In this document: piece by piece, positions 18,501 through 27,736 of the stretch
Layout of the letters: each line of letters begins with the position of its first letter
Numbering within the stretch: the stretch's first letter is position 1
Origin: Pseudomonas fildesensis
GTDB lineage: Bacteria; Pseudomonadota; Gammaproteobacteria; Pseudomonadales; Pseudomonadaceae
Length of the DNA: 64,000 nucleotides
NCBI RefSeq assembly: GCF_001050345.1
Contig: NZ_LFMW01000009.1
Span: 124,001 to 188,000, forward strand
Direction: 5' to 3'
The notes under the pieces: generated by a model
Database searches by the model: none
What the model was told of the DNA's origin: nothing
Seen by the model: only the letters and a program-made list of their open reading frames with translations
Program-made: the position numbers and the translations under genes

Positions 18501-19143
18501 GGAACACCTTTTTCCGTTGGAACACCCGGTATTCCAGCTCAAATAAAAAGGTGTTCCAGCCTGAAGGCCACGTAATACGTGGCTTTCAGCTTTAGTGGAA
18601 CACCTGGAACACCGTTTTTTGAGGGGTATCGGTTTTTAACCCCCATCACCCCGTCGCATTGGGCGCCTTCAGCGAGCATCAGAGGGTCGCCACACGCCTG
18701 CCGCCCCCCTCCTCCAAGCGTCTAAACAGCAGGCAAAACAACGCCTTTCCGCGCTGCTCATGGGTCCTTTGGGAGGTTATTTGGATTGGGGTAATTTGAA
18801 CCCCGATGTTTTTACAGATTCAAGCGGCTATGGGGGGTTCCGTCTCCGGTTGCGCATTAGATTAGTAGGCGGCCAAGCCCTCCACCCAACTCTGCGAGCT
18901 CTAACTAATCCTGCTGAGATGTCAGGCGGAAAATGGCCGCCTGCGACCACCACTCCGACCCGCTGTGGGCGCCCCAGATAGAGGGGGTCGGGATGAGTGA
19001 ATATATACCCCTACAGAATACGGTGTTCCACGTATTCCAGGTGTTCCGGAACTTTGAGAGCTACGGAGTACGTGGCCTTCAGAAATGGAACACCGAGTAA
19101 AGATAGGCGCAAAACCTAGCGTTTCAGGCATAAATGGTGTTCC
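18501..19143. repeat. Cluster of GGAACACC/GGTGTTCC repeats (iteron-like, in two palindromic units)
   Basis: The octamer occurs at 18501, 18519, 18550(inv), 18597, 18606, 19022(inv), 19040(inv), 19087 and 19136(inv). Two units of exactly 55 bp, 18550-18604 and 19040-19094, each start with GGTGTTCC, end with GGAACACC and contain TACGTGGC near the middle. The outer arms are inverted relative to each other (GGGGTAT at about 18620, ATACCCC at about 19010). No supported gene lies between. A replication origin for the DUF927 helicase or a master operator region would both fit. Confidence 0.75.
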
Positions 19144-19631
19144 AGTATGATGGAACAATGGAATCCGCCAAGACTTCAAAAGCACTCGTAATGAATGACA
19201 TTCGTACGATCCAGGTTGCTTGCTGCTGGAAGCATCAGGCTCGAATCGTAAGGCGGTTAGCGAGAAGGGTATCGCTGCCTGGATCCACGTAATCAGCGAT
19301 TCGGGGGAGCAGCCAATACATCAGCCTAGATCCCACCCCACGGATTCGTGGCCTACCTGCTTCTCGCGGGTTACTTCAAGAGATTTGGGCAGACGCACTA
19401 CCATCATCACCTACCTCTCTATGATTGACAGTCTGAAGCAGTGCCGTGTGGCGCCAGTGATGATCTGTAGCGCCCCCAAAGGTAGAGACAGCCTACAAGA
19501 CTCAATAGAGTCTTGAGCCCATGTAGAGCTACAGACGGCGTTAAAGCGTCCCTCATTCATACGTCGAACTAAACACAATTTCCTCAGCTATCATCGCCTA
19601 ACGAGTTTTAACCAGGGCATCGCCACTAGAT
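19144..19631. other. Non-coding stretch with a perfect hairpin
   Basis: I see no supported gene. A 40-codon frame from ATG at about 19158 is possible but unremarkable. CAAGACTC-AATA-GAGTCTTG at 19496-19515 is a perfect 8-bp hairpin without a T-run. It may be an operator or RNA element ahead of the STAND-like gene. Confidence 0.4.
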
Positions 19632-22600
19632 ATGTTCGAGATAACAGGGTCTGACATCGCAAACCTAAGCGACGGCAATTTACGCACTCTCGTTGCTCGC
19701 TTAGCGTTATCTGAGTTACGCGCACAAGGGTGCCCTCTTTCCTCCGTTACCGCAGGTGGAAACCAAGACGCCGCGGATGGCGGACTCGACGTCCGTGTTG
19801 AGTGTATTGGCTCACTTACGAAACCCGATTTCGTACCACGAAGACTCACCGGTTTTCAGGTAAAAAAACCCGACATGCCGGCAAGCGCGATTCGCGAGGA
19901 AATGCGCCCCAAAGGTGTACTGCGACCTGTGATTAGCGAGCTCGCAGCAGCATCCGGCTCTTACATAATCGTAAGCGCCCAAGGATCAGTCGCGGACAAG
20001 CCACTATCAGATCGACGTAAGGCGATCCGTGAGCAGCTTCGGGGAAATATAGATGCTCGAAAGCTTCACACGGACTTCTACGATAGGGACCGGTTGGCCA
20101 CGTGGGTCAACGAGTACCCAGGCATCGTAGCGTGGGTTCGTATGCAAATCGGTCTGCGTATCGCTGGATGGAGCAGCATCGGCAACTGGGCGGGGACGGC
20201 AGTAGCAGAGCCAAGCTCATATCTCGTTGACGATAACGCATGCTTAACGGATGAGAAGTCGCGAGATTCATTACAACTGACTATCAACGAAGGAATAGAG
20301 AAGCTACGCGAGACTTTACGAGTCCCAGGACGATGCGTCCGATTAGTCGGTTTGTCAGGGCTAGGCAAGACACGACTTGTACAAGCCTTATTCGAAAGTG
20401 GAGTAGGGGTCGAGTCACTGGATCCTAGCCTTGCTGTTTACACGGATTATTCTGTAGAGACCGATCCAACAGCTAGAGATATGGCGCGTCAACTTATAAT
20501 GAAAAGGCATCGCGCCATTTTGGTGGTAGATAATCGCAATCCGGCCACACATAGCGAACTCGCGCGTATTTGTGCTGATAGTGCAAGTACCGTGAGTCTG
20601 CTGACTGTCGAATATGATGTAGGCGATGATGAGCCAGAACAAACTGAAGTTTTTAGGCTGCGCTCAGCATCAAACGAGTTAGTTTCACAATGGCTAAAGC
20701 AGACCTTTCCTAATGTGTCACAGGTCGACCGGAGTAGGATTGCAGAATTCAGCGACGGCAATTTCCGTGTAGCTCGCGCAATATCCGACACACTTAGAAA
20801 AGGCGAAACACTAGGTAAGCTTAAGAGTCGCGACTTGTTTGAGCGTATCTTTCAACAACGTAACGAGCCCGACCTAAGCCTGCTCCATGCGGCTGAAGAT
20901 CTCTCACTTCTCTATTCAGTAGATGGTGAAGACAGTTCGAACGAGGGCGAGTTGGCAAAAATTGGACGCATTCGTACAGTGAGTACGCATATCATGTATG
21001 CCACGCTTATTAGGTTGGGGCAGCGCGGTATTGCGCAGTCTCGCGGCCGATGGAGGGCGATATTACCCCACGCAATCTCTAACTCTCTAGCGGCATCAGC
21101 ACTGGCAAGAATTCCGCCAGCAGAGTTCAATTTGTTTTGCGCGAGCCTGGCACCGAGAATGCTGAAATCACTCTCACGGCGGTTAGGTTTCCTTCATGAC
21201 AGCCCTGAGGCTCGGTCGATGGTGACCAACTGGCTCTCTCTCAACAGTTCCCTAGGAGATTTGTTCTCGATGGGCGCAGATGGACTACAGATCATCAGCA
21301 ATATCGCCCCTGTTGCTCCTGATGCAGTTTTAGCAAAAATTGAGCGAGAGCTGAGTGGTGCCAACGCAGAACTAATACTAGCGCCTACTTTTTCCGGTCG
21401 CTGGCAGTGGATCCGGCTTATCAAGACGCTTGCATACGACCCAAAAATGTTCCACCGCTCAGCGATTTTGCTTGCTCGATTTGTGTCATTCGAGCTTGAA
21501 GGCAATAAGGGTAATTCCGCGCGCGACACGTTTGCAGAGCTTTTTCACTTGTACCTCTCAGGCACTCAGGCAACGCCGACTCAAAGATGCGAAGTCATCC
21601 GGCAATTGGCAACGTCAATTGACCCAGAGCAACGTCGCTGTGCACCAATTGCTCTCGACGCACTGCTTATGACAGGTCGTTTCACTTCATCAAGCAACTT
21701 CGAATTCGGCGCTCGGCCGCGTGATTGGGGCTGGTCCCCAAAAATCAATAGAGATGTTTGGGACTGGTATAACGGCGCTATTTCGCTCGTCGCAGATCTT
21801 TCATCAGTCATTGAGGAAACACCCAAAATTTTCGCGCGCAGAGTTCGTGAACTCTGGGCCATAGAGGCATGCCAAGACTCACTAGAAAGCATCGCAGTCT
21901 CTTTATCAAGAAGGCAACCTTGGATAGAGGGTTGGCTTGCATTTCGAGCAGCACTTCGTTACGGCGGTAACTCTATGCGCTCAGAGGTGAAGGAAAAACT
22001 GCTGAAAATCATTGAGCAATTGAAGCCATCGGACCTTCTCCATCAGGCGCGCGCTGTAATTCTGAGTGGAGCCAGCAGTGGTTGGGACATCGTGGATGGG
22101 GATCCTGACGATGATGACGTGATGAAGCCGTGGGAGCGAGCTTCTAAGATGGCTCAGAATGTAGGGCGCTTTCTCGCACAAGACCATGAGACACGTAAGC
22201 AATTTTTATCTGAGCTGATACCAGCGCAGAATCAGCAGCGTGCTTTTGAATGTGGGCGGGGCCTCGCTGAAGGGGCGACAGATCTACACTCAATGTGGTG
22301 CGAACTAGTCGGTGAGTTCGCATTGGCTAACCCAAATAAGCGCGATGCATCAGTTCTCGGCGGTTTTATCAATCTTGCCCACCAACGGAATACCACGCTC
22401 ACATTATCCATGCTGGATTCCACTATAGGTGATGCCGATCTGGGCTCGTACCTGCCTTTCCTGCAAGCCCGCATCGGAATTGACAGCGCAGGTATAGAAC
22501 GGTTAAGACGTGCAGTCGCTAAAGGTGCATTGCGCGCAGAGGACTTCTACAGTATCGCAAACGGCATCGTCACAGACTCCCCGTCACAGGAACTTAGTGA

Positions 22601-23408
22601 GCTTCTGCTCGACATTGCCGAGTTGGAAAATGGAGTAGAGATTGCACTCGGCATTTTAAATATGCACTTCTTTCGAGATAGGCTTACCGACCACGTATGG
22701 GACACTTCACTAGTTGAAGTCGGTAGAAATCTTTTATCCCGTATGGACATTCACAAAAAAGGGCAAGCCCACGACTACGGAATGCAGACAGTAGCGAGTA
22801 TATGCTGCTCCGGCATTGACGGTGAAAAAACTGCAAGGGAGCTATGTGCTAACTTACGCACCGCCATTGAGTCGTATCAGCTATCACCGCACGATGTGAA
22901 TTACTTGCTTAAAGGGTTATTCGAGACCCAAACTTTCACCGCACTAGACGTATTTTTGCTCGACGAAGCAACGTCAAGAGCAAGTCGACTATTTGAAATG
23001 CATTTTAGCTTTGACACCCCCATAGAGAAAATTGAAACCGAATTACTTCGCGAATGGGCAGATATCGATCCCAATTTACGATACGAGCTACTGGGTCAAA
23101 ACCTCCCTATGTTTAAGCGCAATGCCGGGGAAGAAGGTAATGACTTGGACCCACTTATCTTGGAGCTATTAGAATTCGCCCCGGATAAACACGCATTCCT
23201 CGGAGACTACTTCACACGCTTGCATCCCAAGAGCTGGATGGGGTCCTTAGCTGAAACTCTAGTCCGACGCCGCGTGAATGTACTAAAGCTGAGAGAAAAC
23301 CCGGACTCAGAAGTGCAACGCTGGATTAATGAGTTACTACCCAACCTTGACCTCTGGATCGAGCAAGAACAAAACAAGAACCGGGAAAAGGAAGAAAGTT
23401 TTGAGTAA
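19632..23408 (+). CDS. Large STAND-like NTPase with N-terminal PD-(D/E)XK-like nuclease domain (candidate anti-phage protein)
   Basis: 1,258 residues in one frame. The N-terminal 160 residues carry GGNQDAADGGLDVRVE (Asp53) and GFQVKKPD (Gln76, Lys78), the D...Q-x-K pattern of Mrr-like endonucleases. Walker A GLSGLGKT is at 240-247 and Walker B AILVVDN at 295-301. The P-loop domain is followed by about 800 residues of helical, repeat-like sequence with no enzyme motif. Nuclease, NTPase and long sensor array is the plan of Avs-type STAND defence proteins. It stands alone, is lower in GC than the core, and lies in an island next to another defence-type gene. The family name is not known to me. 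Confidence 0.7.
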   Translation: MFEITGSDIANLSDGNLRTLVARLALSELRAQGCPLSSVTAGGNQDAADGGLDVRVECIGSLTKPDFVPRRLTGFQVKKPDMPASAIREEMRPKGVLRPVISELAAASGSYIIVSAQGSVADKPLSDRRKAIREQLRGNIDARKLHTDFYDRDRLATWVNEYPGIVAWVRMQIGLRIAGWSSIGNWAGTAVAEPSSYLVDDNACLTDEKSRDSLQLTINEGIEKLRETLRVPGRCVRLVGLSGLGKTRLVQALFESGVGVESLDPSLAVYTDYSVETDPTARDMARQLIMKRHRAILVVDNRNPATHSELARICADSASTVSLLTVEYDVGDDEPEQTEVFRLRSASNELVSQWLKQTFPNVSQVDRSRIAEFSDGNFRVARAISDTLRKGETLGKLKSRDLFERIFQQRNEPDLSLLHAAEDLSLLYSVDGEDSSNEGELAKIGRIRTVSTHIMYATLIRLGQRGIAQSRGRWRAILPHAISNSLAASALARIPPAEFNLFCASLAPRMLKSLSRRLGFLHDSPEARSMVTNWLSLNSSLGDLFSMGADGLQIISNIAPVAPDAVLAKIERELSGANAELILAPTFSGRWQWIRLIKTLAYDPKMFHRSAILLARFVSFELEGNKGNSARDTFAELFHLYLSGTQATPTQRCEVIRQLATSIDPEQRRCAPIALDALLMTGRFTSSSNFEFGARPRDWGWSPKINRDVWDWYNGAISLVADLSSVIEETPKIFARRVRELWAIEACQDSLESIAVSLSRRQPWIEGWLAFRAALRYGGNSMRSEVKEKLLKIIEQLKPSDLLHQARAVILSGASSGWDIVDGDPDDDDVMKPWERASKMAQNVGRFLAQDHETRKQFLSELIPAQNQQRAFECGRGLAEGATDLHSMWCELVGEFALANPNKRDASVLGGFINLAHQRNTTLTLSMLDSTIGDADLGSYLPFLQARIGIDSAGIERLRRAVAKGALRAEDFYSIANGIVTDSPSQELSELLLDIAELENGVEIALGILNMHFFRDRLTDHVWDTSLVEVGRNLLSRMDIHKKGQAHDYGMQTVASICCSGIDGEKTARELCANLRTAIESYQLSPHDVNYLLKGLFETQTFTALDVFLLDEATSRASRLFEMHFSFDTPIEKIETELLREWADIDPNLRYELLGQNLPMFKRNAGEEGNDLDPLILELLEFAPDKHAFLGDYFTRLHPKSWMGSLAETLVRRRVNVLKLRENPDSEVQRWINELLPNLDLWIEQEQNKNREKEESFE

Positions 23409-23494
23409 TAATCCGACTCCAGAGCTTGCCTATTACTAAATAGCGCAACGGGCCAACTAAACTGCAGCAAGATTATATATTTAAAAACTCAAGA

Positions 23495-23971
23495 TCATCG
23501 AGATTTTTTGTAAGACTCACTTACTTCTAACTGCGCAAGCTTCTGAAAATAAGATAATTTCTCCCTAGCCAACGCAAGCATTCCATCAACCAACTTAAGT
23601 TCCTGTTGATTCTTGTTAAGAGATGCGAAAGATTGAACATCCGCCACCAAACTGTAGGCTGCTACACGTATGGCATCGCCTGATATTATCTGAACCTCAT
23701 TGAATGCGCGAAAATACTTTTTATAGATATCTGCACTTGCTGAACAACTAGAATACAAATGATCTTGAATCAATTCCTGAGATAAAACCAGCAACTCAAC
23801 ATATTTAGCTTTCTTTTCTTCCTGCAATTTATAAAAGACCGTCCGTAATTCTTTTTCACGTTCGTAAGAATGATTTTTAATCACAGTAATATAAGCCGCA
23901 AGTGTAGCTATAAACGCACCAAGCCCAATCTTTACAGCTGTATCAACGACATTCACCCATGTTAAATCCAT
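23495..23971 (-). CDS. Small membrane-anchored helical protein
   Basis: 158 residues. Residues 10-30 (VDTAVKIGLGAFIATLAAYITV) form one membrane segment. The rest is a charged helical domain (YEREKELRTVFYKLQEEKKAKYVELLVLSQEL). It is AT-rich, with AAG/AAA-heavy codons unlike the core. No family was recognised. It lies between the STAND-like protein and the OLD-like gene and could be a single-gene immunity or effector protein, but nothing proves this. Confidence 0.6.
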   Translation of the reverse strand: MDLTWVNVVDTAVKIGLGAFIATLAAYITVIKNHSYEREKELRTVFYKLQEEKKAKYVELLVLSQELIQDHLYSSCSASADIYKKYFRAFNEVQIISGDAIRVAAYSLVADVQSFASLNKNQQELKLVDGMLALAREKLSYFQKLAQLEVSESYKKSR

Positions 23972-24146
23972 TTTAAATCACCAAATACTCGAAATAACAT
24001 ATTAACCAATAGGCGGGTTCAATCCCTCATACACGTCACTAACTGAACGCCAGCTTAAGTGAAATCAGAATGTTGTTAGCATATAGTGTATACGTCTCCC
24101 ATTACATACACCATCCAACCACAAGCGTGAAAACCGACAGAGCATT

Positions 24147-25699
24147 TCAATTTAAAAACGATTCGATTCGCTCCTTTAAAGGAGTTATCTCTTCTTGGAA
24201 CGCTAGCTTTATGATGTGACAAAGATGCTGAAGTGTGTGATTTTTTTCCAACCCTATATGTGCCGATATCTCAAAAAATTCATTATGCTTCCCTGCTTGA
24301 AGGCCATACTCTAATACTTCTGAAACTCTATCCTCCTCCAGCCCAAGAGCAACTTCTACAAGCTTAGGGACTTCTACGCATTTTTGTACTATCCAAGCCT
24401 CCGGCCAAGTATCCCCAGGTAAGTAGGCAGTCCTATCTGAAAACCATTGATCAAAATCTTTAGAGGGATTTTCAGCCATTTTTCGGGCGTGATTCAAGTT
24501 GTCTTTTTTGAGTGCTCGTTGATCCCCGTCAAAAATGGCAAGCGTCGGACGATCCTCACCTCGAATGTGGAGTGCAGCCAGTTGCTTAGCTATGGCAGTA
24601 GCAGAACCAATCACTATGATTTTCACCCGTGATCTAAGCGCAGAAGGTAAAAATGCTTGAATCAACACACGAGCAACTTCATCTTCAACGAATAGATCAA
24701 GTTCAGTCGTATCTTTTGCGCCAAGTTTAGAAAAAGCGAAATCTGGAGAAATCCCAGGTGTCACCTTTGTTTTACCACCAACTGACTCTATGAAGTACCT
24801 CGCTTCATCCGGCAGACATTGAAAAATCTCTTTTGAATGAGTTGTGCAAATTACTTGTGTACCGGTTTCTTTGCATAACTCCTTTAGTTTTGTCATGAAC
24901 AATCTTTGTGCTTTTGCGTGTAACCCTAGCTCAATTTCATCCAACACGAGGATCGTATTACCATTACAAGAGTAAATTGTTGAAAAGATCTCAAATAATG
25001 CGTTTTCGCCAGCGCCCATATTAAACCCCGAATAAGTTAGCTCTCCGACTGTAACAACGGGCAAGCTGTATCGAGCGTGTTCGAGGTGTAAGTAAGAGTC
25101 GTACTTCTTGCCAAGCACGTAACCGACAGCATCTTTTACTTTATCTTCCCATCCTTTAAGTGCAACATTTTTGAATGATTTTGAATAAGATCGAGATTGA
25201 CTTCTTTCAGAATGGGGAACAATCCGTTCGATCCCAAGAAAAACCACATTCTTAGGCATTCGAGAGTCGTAATTATTCCACTTTCCCCCTTGGCTTTTTT
25301 TGCGAGTTTGAAAACCTAAACCTTTTCCGTCGGGAAATACCGTTTTCGAAAAGTTGTCCATTGCAAACCAGTATTCTATTTCAATACCTTGAGGAGGGAT
25401 TTCATCAGTATGCTGTAAAAAGAAGTCCGAATAAGTGTAATAGCTATTTTTCCGCTTTGGTAGTTTGAAGCCTTTTTAGTATTGTGATAAGCACAGCATG
25501 CTAATGCTAAAATAGTGGACTTCCCTGACCCGTTAACACCGGCAAAAGCAGTTATCGGATAATCGAACGAGACATCGAGGTGATTGAGCCCTCGTATAGA
25601 TCCTTCAGTAATTTTAATCCGCCGAAGTAGCCTTTTAGAGTAATCGTTAAAAAACCACTGCCGGAGTTCTTTATCTAACTTGCTATCCCGATACTTCAT
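24147..25699 (-). pseudogene. OLD-family ATPase/TOPRIM nuclease, frameshifted
   Basis: The first segment (ATG 25699, MKYRDSKLDKELRQWFFNDY, with GGAAG upstream) contains Walker A GVNGSGKST and stops at 25376. The second segment, in another frame, holds LVLDEIELGLHAKAQ (Walker B), an ICTTHS H-loop and a TOPRIM domain with LFVEDEVAR and IFDGD. Adding one base to the T5 run at 25473-25477 joins them (AYHNTKKGFKLPKRKNSYY), giving about 520 residues. OLD-type proteins act in phage defence. Either the gene is broken, or the missing base is a sequencing error, or it is switched by homopolymer slippage. Confidence 0.8.
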
Positions 25700-26138
25700 A
25701 GACTTCCTTGCTCTAAATAAGGCGTGGCGCTTTGCCATCCATAGGCACACGCTAGATGCTAACTACCATTTTGTCTATACGCCTTTCTCTCCCCCTGCCG
25801 CTGCCCGCCACCGGTCCAGGCTGTGTAAAATCTTAAGTGCTATATTTAGATTTGACTTGACGCGTAAAATATGAACGCCACTCATCTAAATCAGAAGACC
25901 TACACAGTTAAATACTGTGTACCGGTCGAGAGCATTTTCACGCAGCCTAGGCCAGAGGCGGATGCATGAGACATTCGTTCGGCATGAACGATTACCCCTC
26001 CTCGCACTTAAACTCACTATGGAGGCCACGATGGGAGGGCATGGATACCATTCAACGCCAAACGCCGTGTATCCCCACTTGTATCCCAAATTCATGCACA
26101 TCGTTAAATAACTAACAAAATCATAAGCTTATTAACTA
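25700..26138. other. AT-rich intergenic end of the second island
   Basis: No gene can be supported. A 64-codon plus-strand frame (25917-26111) ends in MGGHGYHSTPNAVYPHLYPKF but has no ribosome site and matches nothing I recognise. The promoter of the OLD-like gene should lie near 25700-25800. Confidence 0.35.
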
Positions 26139-26162
26139 GGTTCAAACGACGCCGGGGCACCA
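26139..26162 (+). other. Degenerate tRNA 3'-end-like sequence (possible older att scar)
   Basis: The 24 bases run GGTTC, AAAC, GACGCCGGGGCACCA. They resemble the T-loop-to-CCA end at 16289-16313 with about seven differences or gaps, and a strong terminator follows 10 bases later, as at the 16313 scar. This would be the right end of the older island if real. Confidence 0.4.
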
Positions 26163-26172
26163 GACACAGCTG

Positions 26173-26209
26173 AAAAAGCCACAGGCCTTTCGGCCTGGGG
26201 CTTTTTTTT
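26173..26209 (+). terminator. Strong rho-independent terminator
   Basis: AAAAAGCC-a-CAGGCC pairs with GGCCTG-g-GGCTTTTT around a TTTC-like loop and ends in eight T residues. It separates the island from core genes and may have belonged to a tRNA gene. Confidence 0.85.
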
Positions 26210-26291
26210 GTTTTTGATGTCACACAGAGATAATCGCGAAAAAACCGTAGAAGTCGACGTTGCGGGTAACTTGTCGCGAGCCTTCGGTTTG

Positions 26292-26316
26292 AACTATCCG
26301 GAATTCCCGGATAGTT
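26292..26316. other. Perfect 10-bp inverted repeat
   Basis: AACTATCCGG and CCGGATAGTT are perfect arms around AATTC. There is no T-run. It lies about 75 bases downstream of the anti-sigma-like gene stop (that gene reads leftward), so it may be part of its 3' end or an operator. Confidence 0.5.
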
Positions 26317-26392
26317 GCCTCTCGTTTGACCCCTCGGGTCTAAAAGATATTTTTCAGGCTCTCGTCAACCAGCAGTGGTTTCCGCCTTCATA

Positions 26393-27001
26393 CTATTTTC
26401 GCAACGCCTCCAACCGCGCCGGCAAGTCCTCCTTGGGAAAGCGGTCATGCAACGCCAGCAGCTTCTCATCCGCCGCTTTGGCTTCCCCCGCCTCACGCAA
26501 CCTCACAATCTCCTCTAACCCCTGCTCCAAGGTTGGCACCGCCACCGGCGCTCGCTTGCTGAGTTTCGCCGTCGACTCATCCGCCAGCGCACCGGCGATT
26601 TCAGCCTGTACCGGCGCACTCTCAGCCTTGGGCGCAACGGCCATCCGGGCCATGGGTGCCGGCGCGGGTGCCGAGAAGGCTTGCGGCGCCGGGCGGGCGG
26701 CTTCTTCGTGGAGGGCGGAGAAGGTAGCGGTGGAGATTTCGGGTTGCGGCACGGGCGAGCGCGTGACCACGCCGATCATCAGCGCTAAACCTGCCACGGT
26801 GGCGAATGCCATTTGCCAGCGCGGGCGTTGGCAGGCTTGCAGCCAGCGTTGCCACAGGTTGGGTTGCGGGGCCGGGGCTTCGCGGCGGGCGGCGTTGAGG
26901 ATGAAGGCGTCGAGGGACGCGGGCGGTTCACCGGTGCTGTGTTGACGGAAATGCTGGAGGAGCATGTCGTCGGGGTCCGGGGTGTGTCGGGAGTCGGTCA
27001 T
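26393..27001 (-). CDS. Putative anti-sigma-type membrane protein
   Basis: 202 residues. A cytoplasmic N-terminal part of about 60 residues (PDPDDMLLQHFRQHS) is followed by one membrane segment (MAFATVAGLALMIGVV, about 68-83), then an Ala/Pro-rich linker and a charged helical tail. The start overlaps the ECF sigma stop by 4 bases (ATGA), so this is the sigma factor's partner by position. The classic zinc HxxxCxxC anti-sigma motif is missing, so control by another mechanism is possible. Confidence 0.65.
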   Translation of the reverse strand: MTDSRHTPDPDDMLLQHFRQHSTGEPPASLDAFILNAARREAPAPQPNLWQRWLQACQRPRWQMAFATVAGLALMIGVVTRSPVPQPEISTATFSALHEEAARPAPQAFSAPAPAPMARMAVAPKAESAPVQAEIAGALADESTAKLSKRAPVAVPTLEQGLEEIVRLREAGEAKAADEKLLALHDRFPKEDLPARLEALRK

Positions 27002-27570
27002 GCGGGTATCTCCTCGGCCAGCAGGCGGCGCAGTTTCTGCTGGGCGTAACGCAGGCGGCTTTTGACGGTTTCCAGCGGGCTGCCGGTGAGGGCGGCGATT
27101 TGCGGCACTTCGAGGTCGCCGTGCAGGCGCAGCAGGAAGACTTCGCGCTGGTCTTCGGGCAGGTCTTGCAACGCAGCGTCGAGTCGGGCCTGGTCGCGGC
27201 TCAGGCTCAGTTGCTGCTCGGGGCCGGCGGTGTCGTCGGGTTGGGCGTGCAGTTGCTCATCGTAGCTGTCGTGCAACGGGTTGTGGATGCCGTGCTTGCG
27301 CCAATGGTCGATCAGGCGGTTGCGGGCAATCTGGAACAGCCACGTACGAAAACTCGCCCGGCCTTGTGGCTGGGTGGTGCTGCGGATCAGGCTGAGCCAG
27401 GTGTCCTGGTAGATTTCCTCGGCCAGTTCGGCCTTGTTGCTCAGGGACACGAGGAAGCGGTAGAGGCCCTGGCGGTGCCGCGCGTACAAGGCCTCGAATG
27501 CGGCAGCGTCACCGGTTCGGTAGCGGGCCAGCAGCGCTTCGTCGCTGGGTGAGTCATCTGGAACGGCCAT
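26998..27570 (-). CDS. ECF-type RNA polymerase sigma factor
   Basis: 190 residues from MAVPDDSPSDEALLARYRTGDAAAFE. Region 2 reads ALYARHRQGLYRFLVSL, then AEEIYQDTWLSLIR and FRTWLFQIARNRLIDHWRK. Region 4 reads LPEDQREVFLLRLHGDLEVPQIAALTG, then VKSRLRYAQQKLRR. The frame is open further upstream, but this start matches the family and AAGGAG precedes it by about 12 bases. It directs RNA polymerase to a small regulon, probably including the VWA gene further along the same strand. Confidence 0.92.
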   Translation of the reverse strand: MAVPDDSPSDEALLARYRTGDAAAFEALYARHRQGLYRFLVSLSNKAELAEEIYQDTWLSLIRSTTQPQGRASFRTWLFQIARNRLIDHWRKHGIHNPLHDSYDEQLHAQPDDTAGPEQQLSLSRDQARLDAALQDLPEDQREVFLLRLHGDLEVPQIAALTGSPLETVKSRLRYAQQKLRRLLAEEIPA

Positions 27571-27612
27571 GTAGGTGGCGAACTCCTTTTTTGGTCTTCG
27601 AATGCTGCTTTC

Positions 27613-27705
27613 TGCAGGAGCGAGCTTGCTCGCGAAGGTTGTCAACGATGACACGGGCTTGCTGGTTTACCGCGTCGCTCTTCGTTTTTCGCGAGCAAGG
27701 ACCAG
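27613..27705. repeat. Pseudomonas REP-type palindromes
   Basis: GCAGGAGCGAGCTTGCTCGCGAAGG-type sequence at 27613-27638 contains the palindrome GCGAGC-TT-GCTCGC. A partner CGCGAGCAAGG lies near 27690. This is the usual REP form found between Pseudomonas genes. Confidence 0.7.
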
Positions 27706-27736
27706 GCGTCCCCCTCGCGCCTACAGTGGACGGTTG

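Noticed and set aside
18501..19143. GGAACACC cluster as a CRISPR or simple tandem repeat
   Set aside because: Spacing is irregular and the copies are in both orientations; it fits iterons or operators better.
18760..19185. Short frames on both strands between the two 55-bp palindromic units
   Set aside because: No ribosome site, odd composition, and overlap with the repeat cluster; treated as non-coding.
25917..26111. 64-codon plus-strand frame near the island end
   Set aside because: No ribosome site, no family pattern, and AT-rich surroundings; could be a scrap of an integrase but cannot be supported.
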